From assembly GCA_028289195.1 (NCBI GenBank), contig JANQQR010000027.1, positions 62,001 to 126,000 of the forward strand: a DNA stretch of 64,000 bases. The letters run 5' to 3'. Every line of letters begins with the position of its first letter. Positions within the stretch are counted from its first letter, which is position 1. The translations under genes were made by a program, and so were the position numbers. Origin of the DNA: Phycisphaerales bacterium. GTDB taxonomy: Bacteria; Planctomycetota; Phycisphaerae; Phycisphaerales; UBA1924. Shown piece by piece: positions 44,091 to 52,640 of the stretch. The notes beneath the pieces were generated by a model. It was given only the letters and a program-made list of their open reading frames with translations, had not been told where the DNA came from and did not search any database.

Positions 44091-45965
44091 ATGCCCCAAT
44101 CGGAAAATCAGCGGAGACCGTCCTCCTCGGGAGGAGTCGACTGGACCGAGGTCGAGCGGACCGCGGGAGCGGATCTTCTTGCAGCCACCGGCCATGCCTC
44201 GGCGACCACGGAGGTCTACAGCCCGCTGCCGGATGGCTATCGCAAGGGGCGACATCGCTATGTCGTTGTCCTCGGCACCGTGATGAGCGGCCTGGGCAAG
44301 GGCATCTTCGCCTCCAGCACCGCCAAGCTGCTGAAGGACAAGGGGCTCGTGGTCGCGCCGATGAAGCTCGAGGGCTACCTCAACATCGATGCGGGAACGC
44401 TGAACCCGTTCCGGCACGGCGAGGTGTTCGTGCTCGACGACGGAACCGAGTGCGACATGGATCTGGGCACCTACGAGCGGATGCTCGACCAGGACCTCTC
44501 CCGCCGGAACTTCATGACCGCCGGGCAGATCTACTCCGACATCCTGGAGCGCGAACGCCACGGGGAGTACCTGGGCCGGGACGTGCAGATGATCCCGCAC
44601 GTGACCGGTGAGGTGAAGCGGAAGGTGCGCGAGCTGGCGATGTACGGCGACGGGCGTCAGCCGGCGGACGTCGTCTTCGTCGAGGTCGGCGGCACCGTCG
44701 GCGACTACGAGAACGGGTTCTACATCGAGGCGATGCGTGAGCTCGCGTTCGAAGAGGGGCCCGACGCCGTGTGCTTTGTTGCCCTCACCTATGTGATCGA
44801 GCCCCACGCGCTCGGCGAGCAGAAGTCCAAGGCGGCGCAGCTCGGCGTCAAGCGAGTGATGGAAGCGGGCATCCAGCCCCACATCGTCTCCTGCCGGGCG
44901 ACGCGTCCGTGCTCTCCCACGGTGCTCGAGAAGATCGCCATGTTCACGAACGTGCCGCTCAAGCGTGTGTTTTCGATGCACGATCGCTCGAGCGTCTACT
45001 CCATTCCTGAGTCGATGCGCCGCGAGGGCCTGGATCGCGAGATCCTCAGCGTGCTCAACCTGCACGACCGGGTCGACCACGCTCACGAAGATAGGGCCCG
45101 TGAGCGCTGGATGAAGTACGTGACCAAGATGGAGTCCCCGAAGGCTCGGGATGTCAGGATCGGCCTGACCGGGAAGTACGCTTCGGTACGGGACGCTTAC
45201 GCGTCGATCGCCAAGTGCATCGAGCACTGCGCGACGCACCTGGAATGCGACGTCACGCTCGACTGGCTGGAGTCTTCTGACATTACCGATCAGAACGTCG
45301 AGGACCGGCTGGGATCGTGCGACGCGATCGTCGTGCCCGGAGGTTTCGGCAGCAGGGGAGTCGAGGGGAAGATCGCGTGCGTGAAGCACTGCCGCACCAC
45401 GGGTCTTCCGTATCTGGGCATCTGCCTGGGGTTCCAGGCTGCTGTCATCGAGTTCGCGCGCAATGTCGTCGGGCTGACCGATGCGAACTCGACCGAGTTC
45501 GATCCCCGCGGTTCTCAGCCGGTGATCAGTGAGCTGCCGGATCAGAAGAAGATCGAGCAACTCGGCGGGACGATGCGTCTCGGCGGCCAGGACGTTGCGA
45601 TCGCGCCGGGCTCCCTCGCCCACCAAGTGTTCGGCTCGACCTCGGTGCGCGAGCGCTTCCGGCATCGTTACGAGGTCGACCCGCTCTACATCGAACGCCT
45701 CGAAGCCGGAGGGCTGCTGTTCTCAGGGCGTCACCCCGTCCATCCGATCATGCAGATCCTCGAACTCCCCCGGCCCGGTGACGAGCGGGCCGAAGCCGGC
45801 AAGCCGACGCACCCCTATTTCATCGCGGGCCAGTTCCATCCCGAGCTGCTCGGGCGCCCGACGTGCCCGGAACCGATGTTCATGGGGCTTGTCTCGGCGG
45901 CCCTCCAGCGGAAGTACCCCGAGGCGAAGATCCAGGTTCCCGCGTCCCGGCTCAGCGCGGGCTGA
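44091..45965 (+). CDS. pyrG: CTP synthase (glutamine-hydrolysing), divergent form with N-terminal extension
   Basis: PyrG aminates UTP to CTP with ATP and glutamine. The 624-residue product exceeds the usual 530-550 because of about 60 extra N-terminal residues. The synthase domain has VVVLGTVMSGLGKGIFASS (usual VxSSLGKG), MKLEGYLNIDAGTLNPFRHGEVFV (usual MKIDPYLNVDPGTMSPxxHGEVFV), and ECDMDLGTYERM. The amidotransferase domain has PGGFGSRGVEGK, YLGICLGFQ with the nucleophile Cys, DANSTEF, GGTMRLG, RHRYEV and FHPEL. Key catalytic residues are kept while substrate loops differ. ATG 44091 lies directly after a promoter-like element. Confidence 0.94.
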   Translation: MPQSENQRRPSSSGGVDWTEVERTAGADLLAATGHASATTEVYSPLPDGYRKGRHRYVVVLGTVMSGLGKGIFASSTAKLLKDKGLVVAPMKLEGYLNIDAGTLNPFRHGEVFVLDDGTECDMDLGTYERMLDQDLSRRNFMTAGQIYSDILERERHGEYLGRDVQMIPHVTGEVKRKVRELAMYGDGRQPADVVFVEVGGTVGDYENGFYIEAMRELAFEEGPDAVCFVALTYVIEPHALGEQKSKAAQLGVKRVMEAGIQPHIVSCRATRPCSPTVLEKIAMFTNVPLKRVFSMHDRSSVYSIPESMRREGLDREILSVLNLHDRVDHAHEDRARERWMKYVTKMESPKARDVRIGLTGKYASVRDAYASIAKCIEHCATHLECDVTLDWLESSDITDQNVEDRLGSCDAIVVPGGFGSRGVEGKIACVKHCRTTGLPYLGICLGFQAAVIEFARNVVGLTDANSTEFDPRGSQPVISELPDQKKIEQLGGTMRLGGQDVAIAPGSLAHQVFGSTSVRERFRHRYEVDPLYIERLEAGGLLFSGRHPVHPIMQILELPRPGDERAEAGKPTHPYFIAGQFHPELLGRPTCPEPMFMGLVSAALQRKYPEAKIQVPASRLSAG

Positions 45966-46010
45966 GTCTGCCGAGGACGCGTCACGTTCCCCCGCGCGGG
46001 ATGAATACAC

Positions 46011-46808
46011 ATGTCCGATCAAGCTGACCACACGCAGGCCGCGCCGCCGGTGCGCATCGCAGACGGGGGCATCGAACTTATCGCCTACGAATTGACGCCC
46101 AACCCCGGCTTCCTGATCGAGCCGGCCAAGCCGACGCGTGACTGGATGGACAAGGCGCCCGGGCGAACGCCGTACCGGTGCCTCCCGATGGTGATGGCCA
46201 ACCAGGCGGGCTGGTTCATCCGCGCCCCGGCGACAATGACGGCACGCTGGAACGGGAAGGTCGACACCTCCGGCCTCGAGATCAAGCTCACAGACCCCTC
46301 GTACAAGGGGCCGCCCTTCGCCGTTTCGAACTTCGGTATGGGGATCATCACGTTCCAGTTCCCGTGGATGTTCCGCACTCCCCCCGGCGTCGGACTGTGG
46401 GTGCATGGTCCGCCCAACGAGCCCCGCGACAATCTCACGGCGCTCGAGGGGCTTGTCGAAACCGACTGGATCGAGTCTCCGTTCACGATGAACTGGAAGA
46501 TCCAGCGGCGCGGAAGCCCGGTGTACTTCCAAAAGGGCGACGCGCTGTGCCTGCTCACCCCGTTCCCGCTCGATCTCCTCGAGACGGTCCAGCCGCGGGC
46601 CAAGATGCTCAGCGAGGACCCGAAGCTCATGGAGTCGGTGCTGAAGAACCGCAAGAAGCGGCTGGAGCTCGTGCAGGAGCAGTCCGGCAGCCAGGACGGG
46701 AAGACGGCCTGGGAGAAGACCTATTTCAAAGGCGAGAAGGCCGACGGCTCGCAGACCGATCGGCACCGGACGAACTTCCGGCTCCGGCCGTTCCCCGAGG
46801 GCTCATGA
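46011..46808 (+). CDS. Conserved protein of unknown function (DUF6065-like)
   Basis: The 265-residue product has no signal or membrane helix. It reads as a compact beta-rich globular domain: GGIELIAYELTPNPGF, CLPMVMANQAGWFIRAP, VSNFGMGIITFQFPWMFRTP, WVHGPPNEPRDNL and FQKGDALCLLTPFPLDLLE, ending in a Lys/Arg-rich segment. The order of these segments recalls the family DUF6065, a name I give from memory and cannot check. Members I recall sit in varied contexts and have no known activity. It follows pyrG by 45 bases and precedes a tRNA. Confidence 0.75.
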   Translation: MSDQADHTQAAPPVRIADGGIELIAYELTPNPGFLIEPAKPTRDWMDKAPGRTPYRCLPMVMANQAGWFIRAPATMTARWNGKVDTSGLEIKLTDPSYKGPPFAVSNFGMGIITFQFPWMFRTPPGVGLWVHGPPNEPRDNLTALEGLVETDWIESPFTMNWKIQRRGSPVYFQKGDALCLLTPFPLDLLETVQPRAKMLSEDPKLMESVLKNRKKRLELVQEQSGSQDGKTAWEKTYFKGEKADGSQTDRHRTNFRLRPFPEGS

Positions 46809-46814
46809 CCGGCG

Positions 46815-46842
46815 TTGACGCCCGCGGGCGGAGGCGTACAGT
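46815..46842 (+). promoter_or_regulatory. Candidate sigma-70 type promoter of tRNA-Met
   Basis: TTGACG (46815-46820), 16 bases, TACAGT (46837-46842). Initiation is expected about 38 bases before the tRNA; a GGCCGG-TCCT-CCGGCC hairpin lies between and may be part of the precursor. Confidence 0.55.
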
Positions 46843-46887
46843 ATCCGCCTGATCTCACGCGCAGGCCGGTCCTCCGGCCGGTGCACA

Positions 46888-46961
<74 letters not shown>

Positions 46962-47026
46962 TTCAGGTCGCCGGCGTGCCGGCGCGATCCTCTCGTGCCC
47001 ACCACCACTTCCCATCGACGCGTTTC

Positions 47027-48973
47027 ATGAGTGCGGACGCACGGCGTCGGGTGCTCGGTGCGCTCTGGGCCTGGGCCTGGCGGACCGGCGTCGCGTGCGG
47101 CACCATCGAGTTGCTCAGCCGCGCACTCGGATCCGAGAACGGCATCCTGTCGGGCGGTGGAGGGCAGTCGGTCGTCATCGTGATGGCGGTGCTCGTGGCC
47201 GTCGCGGTCATGGGCACGGCCGACGCCCCGCTCCGCGCCAGCGGGCTCGCTGTCGAACGCAGGAAGCTGCTCCCCCGTCTCGCCGGCGGCCTGCTGCTCG
47301 GCATCGCCAGCGCGGGCGTGGTGCTCGCGGTCCTCGCGAGCAGGGGGGCGATCACCGGCAGGCCGCGGATCGACCTCCGCGTGGTGGAGGATCTGCTCGG
47401 CGCCGTCGGGGGCGCCCTGCTCATTGGCGGGGCCGTCGCGTTCCTGATCTCCGGCTGGTTGTACGGCGTGCTCGCCGAGGCCATGCGAGCACGCGGGACC
47501 ATCATCGCGACTGCCGTCATCGGGCCGGTTCTGTTCCTGCTGTCAGCCCCGGGTGAGATCGCACCGGACGCCGCCTGGAGACGCGGCATCACGTTCGCGC
47601 TGGTCTGCGCGGTTCTCGGGGTCCTCCGCGCGAAGTCCGGCTCGATCGTCGTCTCGGGCGGTGTGGCCGTCGGCTGGCTCATCGCGCTTCGATTGACGCG
47701 GAAGGTCTCGGGTGTCGAGATGGATGTCGATGTGCTCGCGCACCCGGTGATCTGGATCGGCCTCGGGATCATCCTGCTGTTCGCTCTCGTCCTGCCCGGT
47801 CGTGCCGAGCAACCCGAGTCTTCTCGCGAGGTCGAGTGGTTCCGCAAGTCGCAGCCGCTCTCTCACCTGGGGCTGTTTGCGCCGATCGACGTGTGGCTCA
47901 GGATCATGTTCCGCGCCAAGACCCACGTGGGCGCCGCGTACTGGCCGCGGATGATCGGCACGCTCGCGATCGCGCTGATCAACGGCGTGCTGACGCTGCC
48001 CGAGCGGCTCGCGACGCCGCTCCTCCTGCGAAACTGGCGTCCTTCCGATCCGGTCGTGATCGTCGGCGTCCATCGGAGCGGGACGACTCATCTCCAGAAT
48101 CTTCTGGCGCTCGACCCGCGATTCGCCTGCTCCCGAACCCGCCACGTGCTGGACCCGTTCGGCTTCTGGCTGTCGGGACGGATTGTCGGGCCTCTGCTCA
48201 ACCTCGTGCTCCCGCTGCAAAGACCGATGGACGCGGTGCGATTCAGCTGGAACACGCCGAACGAGGACGAATACGCCATCGCCAACTCGGAGCACGTGAG
48301 CCCGGACTGGGGTGTCCGGTTCCCGAAGGAAGCGGAACGCTACAAGGCCTACGTGCTGCCCGAAGGGTTCAGCGAAGCCGAACGCGAGCGGTGGAAGCGG
48401 CGTTTTTCCTGGTTCCTCGGCAAGCTCACCCGCTTCAACGGGCGGGTCCCGCTGGTGAAGAACCCGTACCACACCGGGCGGGCCTCGATGATCCTCGAGG
48501 CATTCCCCGGCGCCAGGTTCGTGCACATCCACCGCGATCCGTACGACGTCTACCGCTCGAACCTGCACCTGGCGAACACGGCGCACGTTCTCTTTCAGTT
48601 CCAGGACGATGATCCGGAGCAGTTCGCCGAGCGATTCCTGGCGATGTACGCGTCGATGGAGGATCGGTTCTACAGCGACGCGGCCTCGATGAGCGACCAT
48701 CAGTGGGCCGACGTCGCCTATGAAGATCTCGATGCGGATCCAGTCGCGACGCTCCGCGCGATTTACGAGCGGCTGCAGTTCGAGTGGCGCGACGAAGACG
48801 AACAGCGGGCATCGGCCTACATCTCATCGCTCGGGACGTATCGCAAGAACCGCCACCGCGTCGTCGAGCCCGCACTCGCCGAGCGCATCGAGAAGGCGAT
48901 CGGCCATCTCCGCGTGCTGTGGAACCGGCCGCTCTCGGCGCCGGCTTCGGGCCGATCCTCATCCGAGCGATGA
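47027..48973 (+). CDS. Multispanning membrane domain fused to a sulfotransferase
   Basis: The 648-residue product has an N-terminal membrane region (about 1-260) with seven or eight helices, for example SVVIVMAVLVAVAVMGTA, GALLIGGAVAFLISGWLYGVL and PVIWIGLGIILLFALVLPG, perhaps a degenerate CPBP-like bundle since its catalytic EExxxR is not visible. The C-terminal 300 residues form a sulfotransferase: PVVIVGVHRSGTTHLQNLLALDP (5'-PSB loop, near 346) and PGARFVHIHRDPYDVYRSNL (3'-PB region), with VKNPYHTGRASMILEAFP between. It would move sulfate from PAPS to an acceptor at the membrane. The start is ATG 47027. Acceptor unknown. Confidence 0.85.
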   Translation: MSADARRRVLGALWAWAWRTGVACGTIELLSRALGSENGILSGGGGQSVVIVMAVLVAVAVMGTADAPLRASGLAVERRKLLPRLAGGLLLGIASAGVVLAVLASRGAITGRPRIDLRVVEDLLGAVGGALLIGGAVAFLISGWLYGVLAEAMRARGTIIATAVIGPVLFLLSAPGEIAPDAAWRRGITFALVCAVLGVLRAKSGSIVVSGGVAVGWLIALRLTRKVSGVEMDVDVLAHPVIWIGLGIILLFALVLPGRAEQPESSREVEWFRKSQPLSHLGLFAPIDVWLRIMFRAKTHVGAAYWPRMIGTLAIALINGVLTLPERLATPLLLRNWRPSDPVVIVGVHRSGTTHLQNLLALDPRFACSRTRHVLDPFGFWLSGRIVGPLLNLVLPLQRPMDAVRFSWNTPNEDEYAIANSEHVSPDWGVRFPKEAERYKAYVLPEGFSEAERERWKRRFSWFLGKLTRFNGRVPLVKNPYHTGRASMILEAFPGARFVHIHRDPYDVYRSNLHLANTAHVLFQFQDDDPEQFAERFLAMYASMEDRFYSDAASMSDHQWADVAYEDLDADPVATLRAIYERLQFEWRDEDEQRASAYISSLGTYRKNRHRVVEPALAERIEKAIGHLRVLWNRPLSAPASGRSSSER

Positions 48974-49013
48974 GATCACCCCAGAAGCTTCATCGCGCAC
49001 GAGCCGGCTCCGT

Positions 49014-52000
49014 TCAACTCGTCGTGCACAGCCAGTTCTGCAGCACCCGGGTGATGTCGGAGAAGCCGACCGACCCGTTCCCGTCGGCGTCTCCGTCCGG
49101 GCCCGGGTTGAGCCAGCGCTGAAGGATGTAGGTGATGTCGCCGAAGTTCACCTCGCCGTCACCGGAGACCTCGGCGCCGTTGCAGGCGGCCGGAACGCAG
49201 AGCCCGGCATTCAGCGAGGGTTCGAATCGGTACTCGGTGTCGGACACGAGCGTTGCCGCGTCGATCGAGGTCCCGGCCGAGCCGTCGAAGTTCTCGATCC
49301 CGATGGTGTAGTCGCCGGCGCTCGCCTCGGGCTTGATGGTCAGATAGCGCAGCTCGATCGCGCCGTCGGCCTCGTACAGCACGGCTTGGAACGTGTTCGT
49401 GCCGGGCTCGAGCGGCTGGGGGATCGCGTCCCACTGCGCGATGAACTGCCGGCTGGGGCTGACACCGATCGTCTGGTAGTAGATCGCGCCGCCGCTGGGC
49501 AGGGACAGGTCGTCCCAGAGAGCGGCGATCAGTGCGTTCGGGAGCGCCGCGGTGGGGATGGGCGCGTTCACCGCTTCGTCCAGCGGGGCGCCGGCGGAGA
49601 GGTAGCCCTCCGACGAGATCCCGATCCGATCGATCGTCACACCGTAGAACTCGAACGGGAATCCGATGTCGACGAAGGCGCCGTCGTCGTCGTTGAGCGG
49701 CAGCAGGGTGCCGCTGATGCTTATGTCGAGGAACGGGCTCGCGCCGAGAACCGAGACGTACTCGATCGGGCACCCGGTCGCAGCGCCGAGGAACGTGCCG
49801 CCGGCAGCGGCGCAGTCCGCCGCGGTGGTCGTGTCGCAGTCGTTCCCGGAGCAGCAGGCACCCAGCGGTTCGCAGTTGAGAGTCGCGACGTAATTGTTGG
49901 ACGTGCCGCACGGGAAACCGTCGAGCTCGTTGGCGATGAACGCGAAGTACGTCCCCGCCGGGAGGATCGCCTCGATCTGCCCCGACCCGCATCGGTCGAT
50001 GATCGCTTCGGCGAACACCTCGGGAGAGTCGCAGTCGCCATTCAGCAGCAGGATCTGGACCGGGAGCTCCGCTTCGGCGCTCCACGTCACGCGGCTGACA
50101 GAGCCAAGGTCGAACCGATAGAAATCGGTGTCCCGATCGTTGGAGACGCCCGCCGTGGTGCCGCACACGGTTTGGCCGCAGGCGATGGTCTCGAAAGTGG
50201 GGGGGTCGACGTTGCATCCGTCGTTGGTGAGCATGCCGCACGATTCCATCTCGACGATGGCGCCCGGTGGGCAGGTGACGGTGCAGGTCGAGCAATCGGG
50301 CGGGGTGGCGCACGCCACGCCGTCGCTCGACACCACGAGGTTGGTGGTCCCGACCTGTCCGTCGAAGGCGTAGACGAGGATGTAGTAGTCCGCCCCCATC
50401 TCCGAGCACCACTCGACGCGCGAGCGGAGCCCGCAATCGTCGTCGTTGCTCGCGACGCAGATCGGTGCTTCACAGGAGCCGCAGTAGACGTTGATCTTGG
50501 TGTCCAGCCCCCCGGTCGTGTTGCAGAGGGATGCCTCCATCGTCTCGCCGGTGCCCTCCACGCGGTACCAGATCCCGGGCGCCGTGATCCCCAGGAACCC
50601 GCACGAAGGCGCATCCGTGTCCAGGGTCGCGTCCTCGTTGGTCTCGATGTCAAGATCGAAACCGCCGGGCGGCACCGTGAGTTCGATTGCCCCGGAGCAG
50701 ACGTCGAACGCCGGAGGCTGCGGGGCGGGCCAGTCGGCGACGATCTCGTAGAAGCTCTGGTCGATCGAGTTGAGCCCGCCGACCTGGACGTAGTAGGTCT
50801 GGCCGGGGGTCAGACCGGTGAGCGTGACCTGCGACCGCAGGCTGCAGAAGTCGTCGTTGCACCCGATCTCGACGAACGAGCCGCAGGTGCCCTCGTACAC
50901 CGCGAGGACGGTATCGCCCACCAGGCTCCGGCAGAGGCTGATGCGAGCGCTCGTTTCGTCGGGCTGGAAGGTGTACCACACCGAGCCGAACGCCGGGAAC
51001 GGCCCTCCGGCGCGGCAACTGATGTCGGGGTCGGTGCTGACTGTCGTCGCAAAAATGTTCGAGAACGAACGCCCAAAGCCATTGTTCAGCACGAGTGCGT
51101 TGGCGCAGTCGTCGTTCTCCGGGGGCTCAGCGGACTGGCACTGCGTCACATCGCCCAGCGCGATGTCGAGGCAGAAGTCGAGATCGGTCGCGATCAACTC
51201 GTTCGCGAACGGCGGTTCACCCAGCGCCTGGAACGCGATGTCGTTGCCGCCGGAGCCCTTGCGCCAGAAGAAGTTGCATCCCTCGGCCATGGTGTCCATG
51301 GTGATCCGCACCCAGTAGCACCGGCCTCCCAGCAGGTTGACCGGCGCGTGATCGGCAACGAATTCGTACACGGGGAACGTGTCCAGGATGCGCTCGCCGG
51401 TGTCGATCGGCCCGGTGTACGAGTTCTCGTCGAAGAAGAACGTGGCGAACGGGGCCTCGGAGGGGCGCCCGAAGAAGTCGAGGTAATACGCGACCGTGAA
51501 CTCAGGCATCGCCGTGCCGCCGCAGTCCATCAAGGTGTCCGTGATGGCCCCGGCGAAGCAGATCGAGCTCACCGAGGCGTCGGCGTCGACCCGAAAGTCG
51601 TCGAACACGAAGAATCCACTCGAGTCGAACGCGTCGGTGTTGTCTCCGGCCTGGCAGTTTGGAGCGGGCTGACCACAGAAATCCTGGCCGGGCTGCAGTT
51701 CGATGCTGAATGTCCCGCTTCCGCCACCGGTGAAGGGTGTGACGCCCAAACGGATCAGGAACTGCTGGCCCATGGTGGCGGCGAATACGATCTCGGCCTG
51801 AACGAAACAGGCGTCGTCGCTGCACTGAAGCAGCGTGGCGTCGCTCACCGGGCATCCGGGGCTGTACAGCGCCAGGCGCGTATCGGCGCCGGTCTGGCCG
51901 CCGCACGTTGAAACGACGTAGCTCGCGCTTGCCGGTGCCGTCCACAGGTACCAGATGTCCCGGTCGATCTGCGTCTCAAACAGGAAGTTGCACGCGGGGT

Positions 52001-52379
52001 GCGCCGGTCCGTCGGTCGTGGCGTTGACCAGGTCGAACGGGAACATGCCCGTTCCCATGATGACCGCGGCGTTCTCGCAGTTGTCGTTCGCCGGAGGCGG
52101 CCCCCCTCTGTCGGCGCTGAAGGTGTCGAGAAGTTCCTCGACGAGCAGCTTCTCGCGAGGCGCGTCGCCGAGCGACCGGGCGCCGGTGGGAGTCCGGGAC
52201 TCGAAGAGGAGGGCAGCAGAGGGTCGGGGGTCGCTCGCTGCTCCTGTCTTCGAATCGGTGCGCGCCGATTTCTCGGACCCGAGCTGGACCGGCGTTTGGG
52301 CCAGGACCGGAACGCTCACGCTCAGGGCCGCAAGGCCGAGCCAGATCGGTCTCAGCAGAATGGAAGCGTCGAAACCCAC
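49014..52379 (-). CDS. Large secreted multidomain protein with dockerin-like tail
   Basis: The 1121-residue product starts at GTG 52379 behind AAGGAG and has a signal peptide (ILLRPIWLGLAALSVSVPVLA). At least three repeated modules begin with NDNC/NDDC/FDVC blocks (PPANDNCENAAVI, PPENDDCANALVL, PPAFDVCSGAIEL) and resemble bacterial pre-peptidase C-terminal (PPC) domains with paired cysteines. A segment GACCSGNDCDTTTAADC is a Cys-rich linker common in planctomycete exoproteins. Then comes a nidogen-like beta domain (LNDDDGAFVDIGFPFEFYG). The end is a paired dockerin-like repeat (GDGEVNFGDITYILQRW, GDADGNGSVGFSDITRVLQNW). No catalytic motif is seen; probably a surface or matrix protein. Confidence 0.88.
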   Translation of the reverse strand: MGFDASILLRPIWLGLAALSVSVPVLAQTPVQLGSEKSARTDSKTGAASDPRPSAALLFESRTPTGARSLGDAPREKLLVEELLDTFSADRGGPPPANDNCENAAVIMGTGMFPFDLVNATTDGPAHPACNFLFETQIDRDIWYLWTAPASASYVVSTCGGQTGADTRLALYSPGCPVSDATLLQCSDDACFVQAEIVFAATMGQQFLIRLGVTPFTGGGSGTFSIELQPGQDFCGQPAPNCQAGDNTDAFDSSGFFVFDDFRVDADASVSSICFAGAITDTLMDCGGTAMPEFTVAYYLDFFGRPSEAPFATFFFDENSYTGPIDTGERILDTFPVYEFVADHAPVNLLGGRCYWVRITMDTMAEGCNFFWRKGSGGNDIAFQALGEPPFANELIATDLDFCLDIALGDVTQCQSAEPPENDDCANALVLNNGFGRSFSNIFATTVSTDPDISCRAGGPFPAFGSVWYTFQPDETSARISLCRSLVGDTVLAVYEGTCGSFVEIGCNDDFCSLRSQVTLTGLTPGQTYYVQVGGLNSIDQSFYEIVADWPAPQPPAFDVCSGAIELTVPPGGFDLDIETNEDATLDTDAPSCGFLGITAPGIWYRVEGTGETMEASLCNTTGGLDTKINVYCGSCEAPICVASNDDDCGLRSRVEWCSEMGADYYILVYAFDGQVGTTNLVVSSDGVACATPPDCSTCTVTCPPGAIVEMESCGMLTNDGCNVDPPTFETIACGQTVCGTTAGVSNDRDTDFYRFDLGSVSRVTWSAEAELPVQILLLNGDCDSPEVFAEAIIDRCGSGQIEAILPAGTYFAFIANELDGFPCGTSNNYVATLNCEPLGACCSGNDCDTTTAADCAAAGGTFLGAATGCPIEYVSVLGASPFLDISISGTLLPLNDDDGAFVDIGFPFEFYGVTIDRIGISSEGYLSAGAPLDEAVNAPIPTAALPNALIAALWDDLSLPSGGAIYYQTIGVSPSRQFIAQWDAIPQPLEPGTNTFQAVLYEADGAIELRYLTIKPEASAGDYTIGIENFDGSAGTSIDAATLVSDTEYRFEPSLNAGLCVPAACNGAEVSGDGEVNFGDITYILQRWLNPGPDGDADGNGSVGFSDITRVLQNWLCTTS

Positions 52380-52568
52380 GATCTCTCCTTCGTCACGGGC
52401 GGGGCCCTCATCGGCTCCGGATCACCGAGCGGGCGCGTCGGGACGGTGGTTCGGGCGCACATCCCTGCCAGGCAGCAGGACGCACCCCGTGATCGCCCAC
52501 TGATGGTACGAGCGGCGCGGTGGGGCCGGTTCCGTTCGGATCCGTTCCGCGGGCCGCCGGAAACGAAA

Positions 52569-52599
52569 GCCGCCCCCCGGAGGCTCTCCAGGGGGCGGC
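52569..52599 (-). terminator. Rho-independent terminator of the S9 peptidase gene
   Basis: Perfect nine-base-pair stem GCCGCCCCC / GGGGGCGGC (52569-52599) with a 13-base loop that can pair further, followed on the minus strand by TTTCGTTT. It lies 41 bases after the stop at 52641. Confidence 0.8.
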
Positions 52600-52640
52600 G
52601 TGGTCATCCGATGGGGTGGGGGTTTCCCCCGTTTAACAGC

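Noticed and set aside
48720..51911. Plus-strand open frame of 1063 codons opposite the 49014-52379 gene
   Set aside because: The minus-strand frame has a signal peptide, cysteine-paired repeats and a dockerin tail; the plus frame has no recognisable domain and arises because high-GC codons rarely give stops on the opposite strand.
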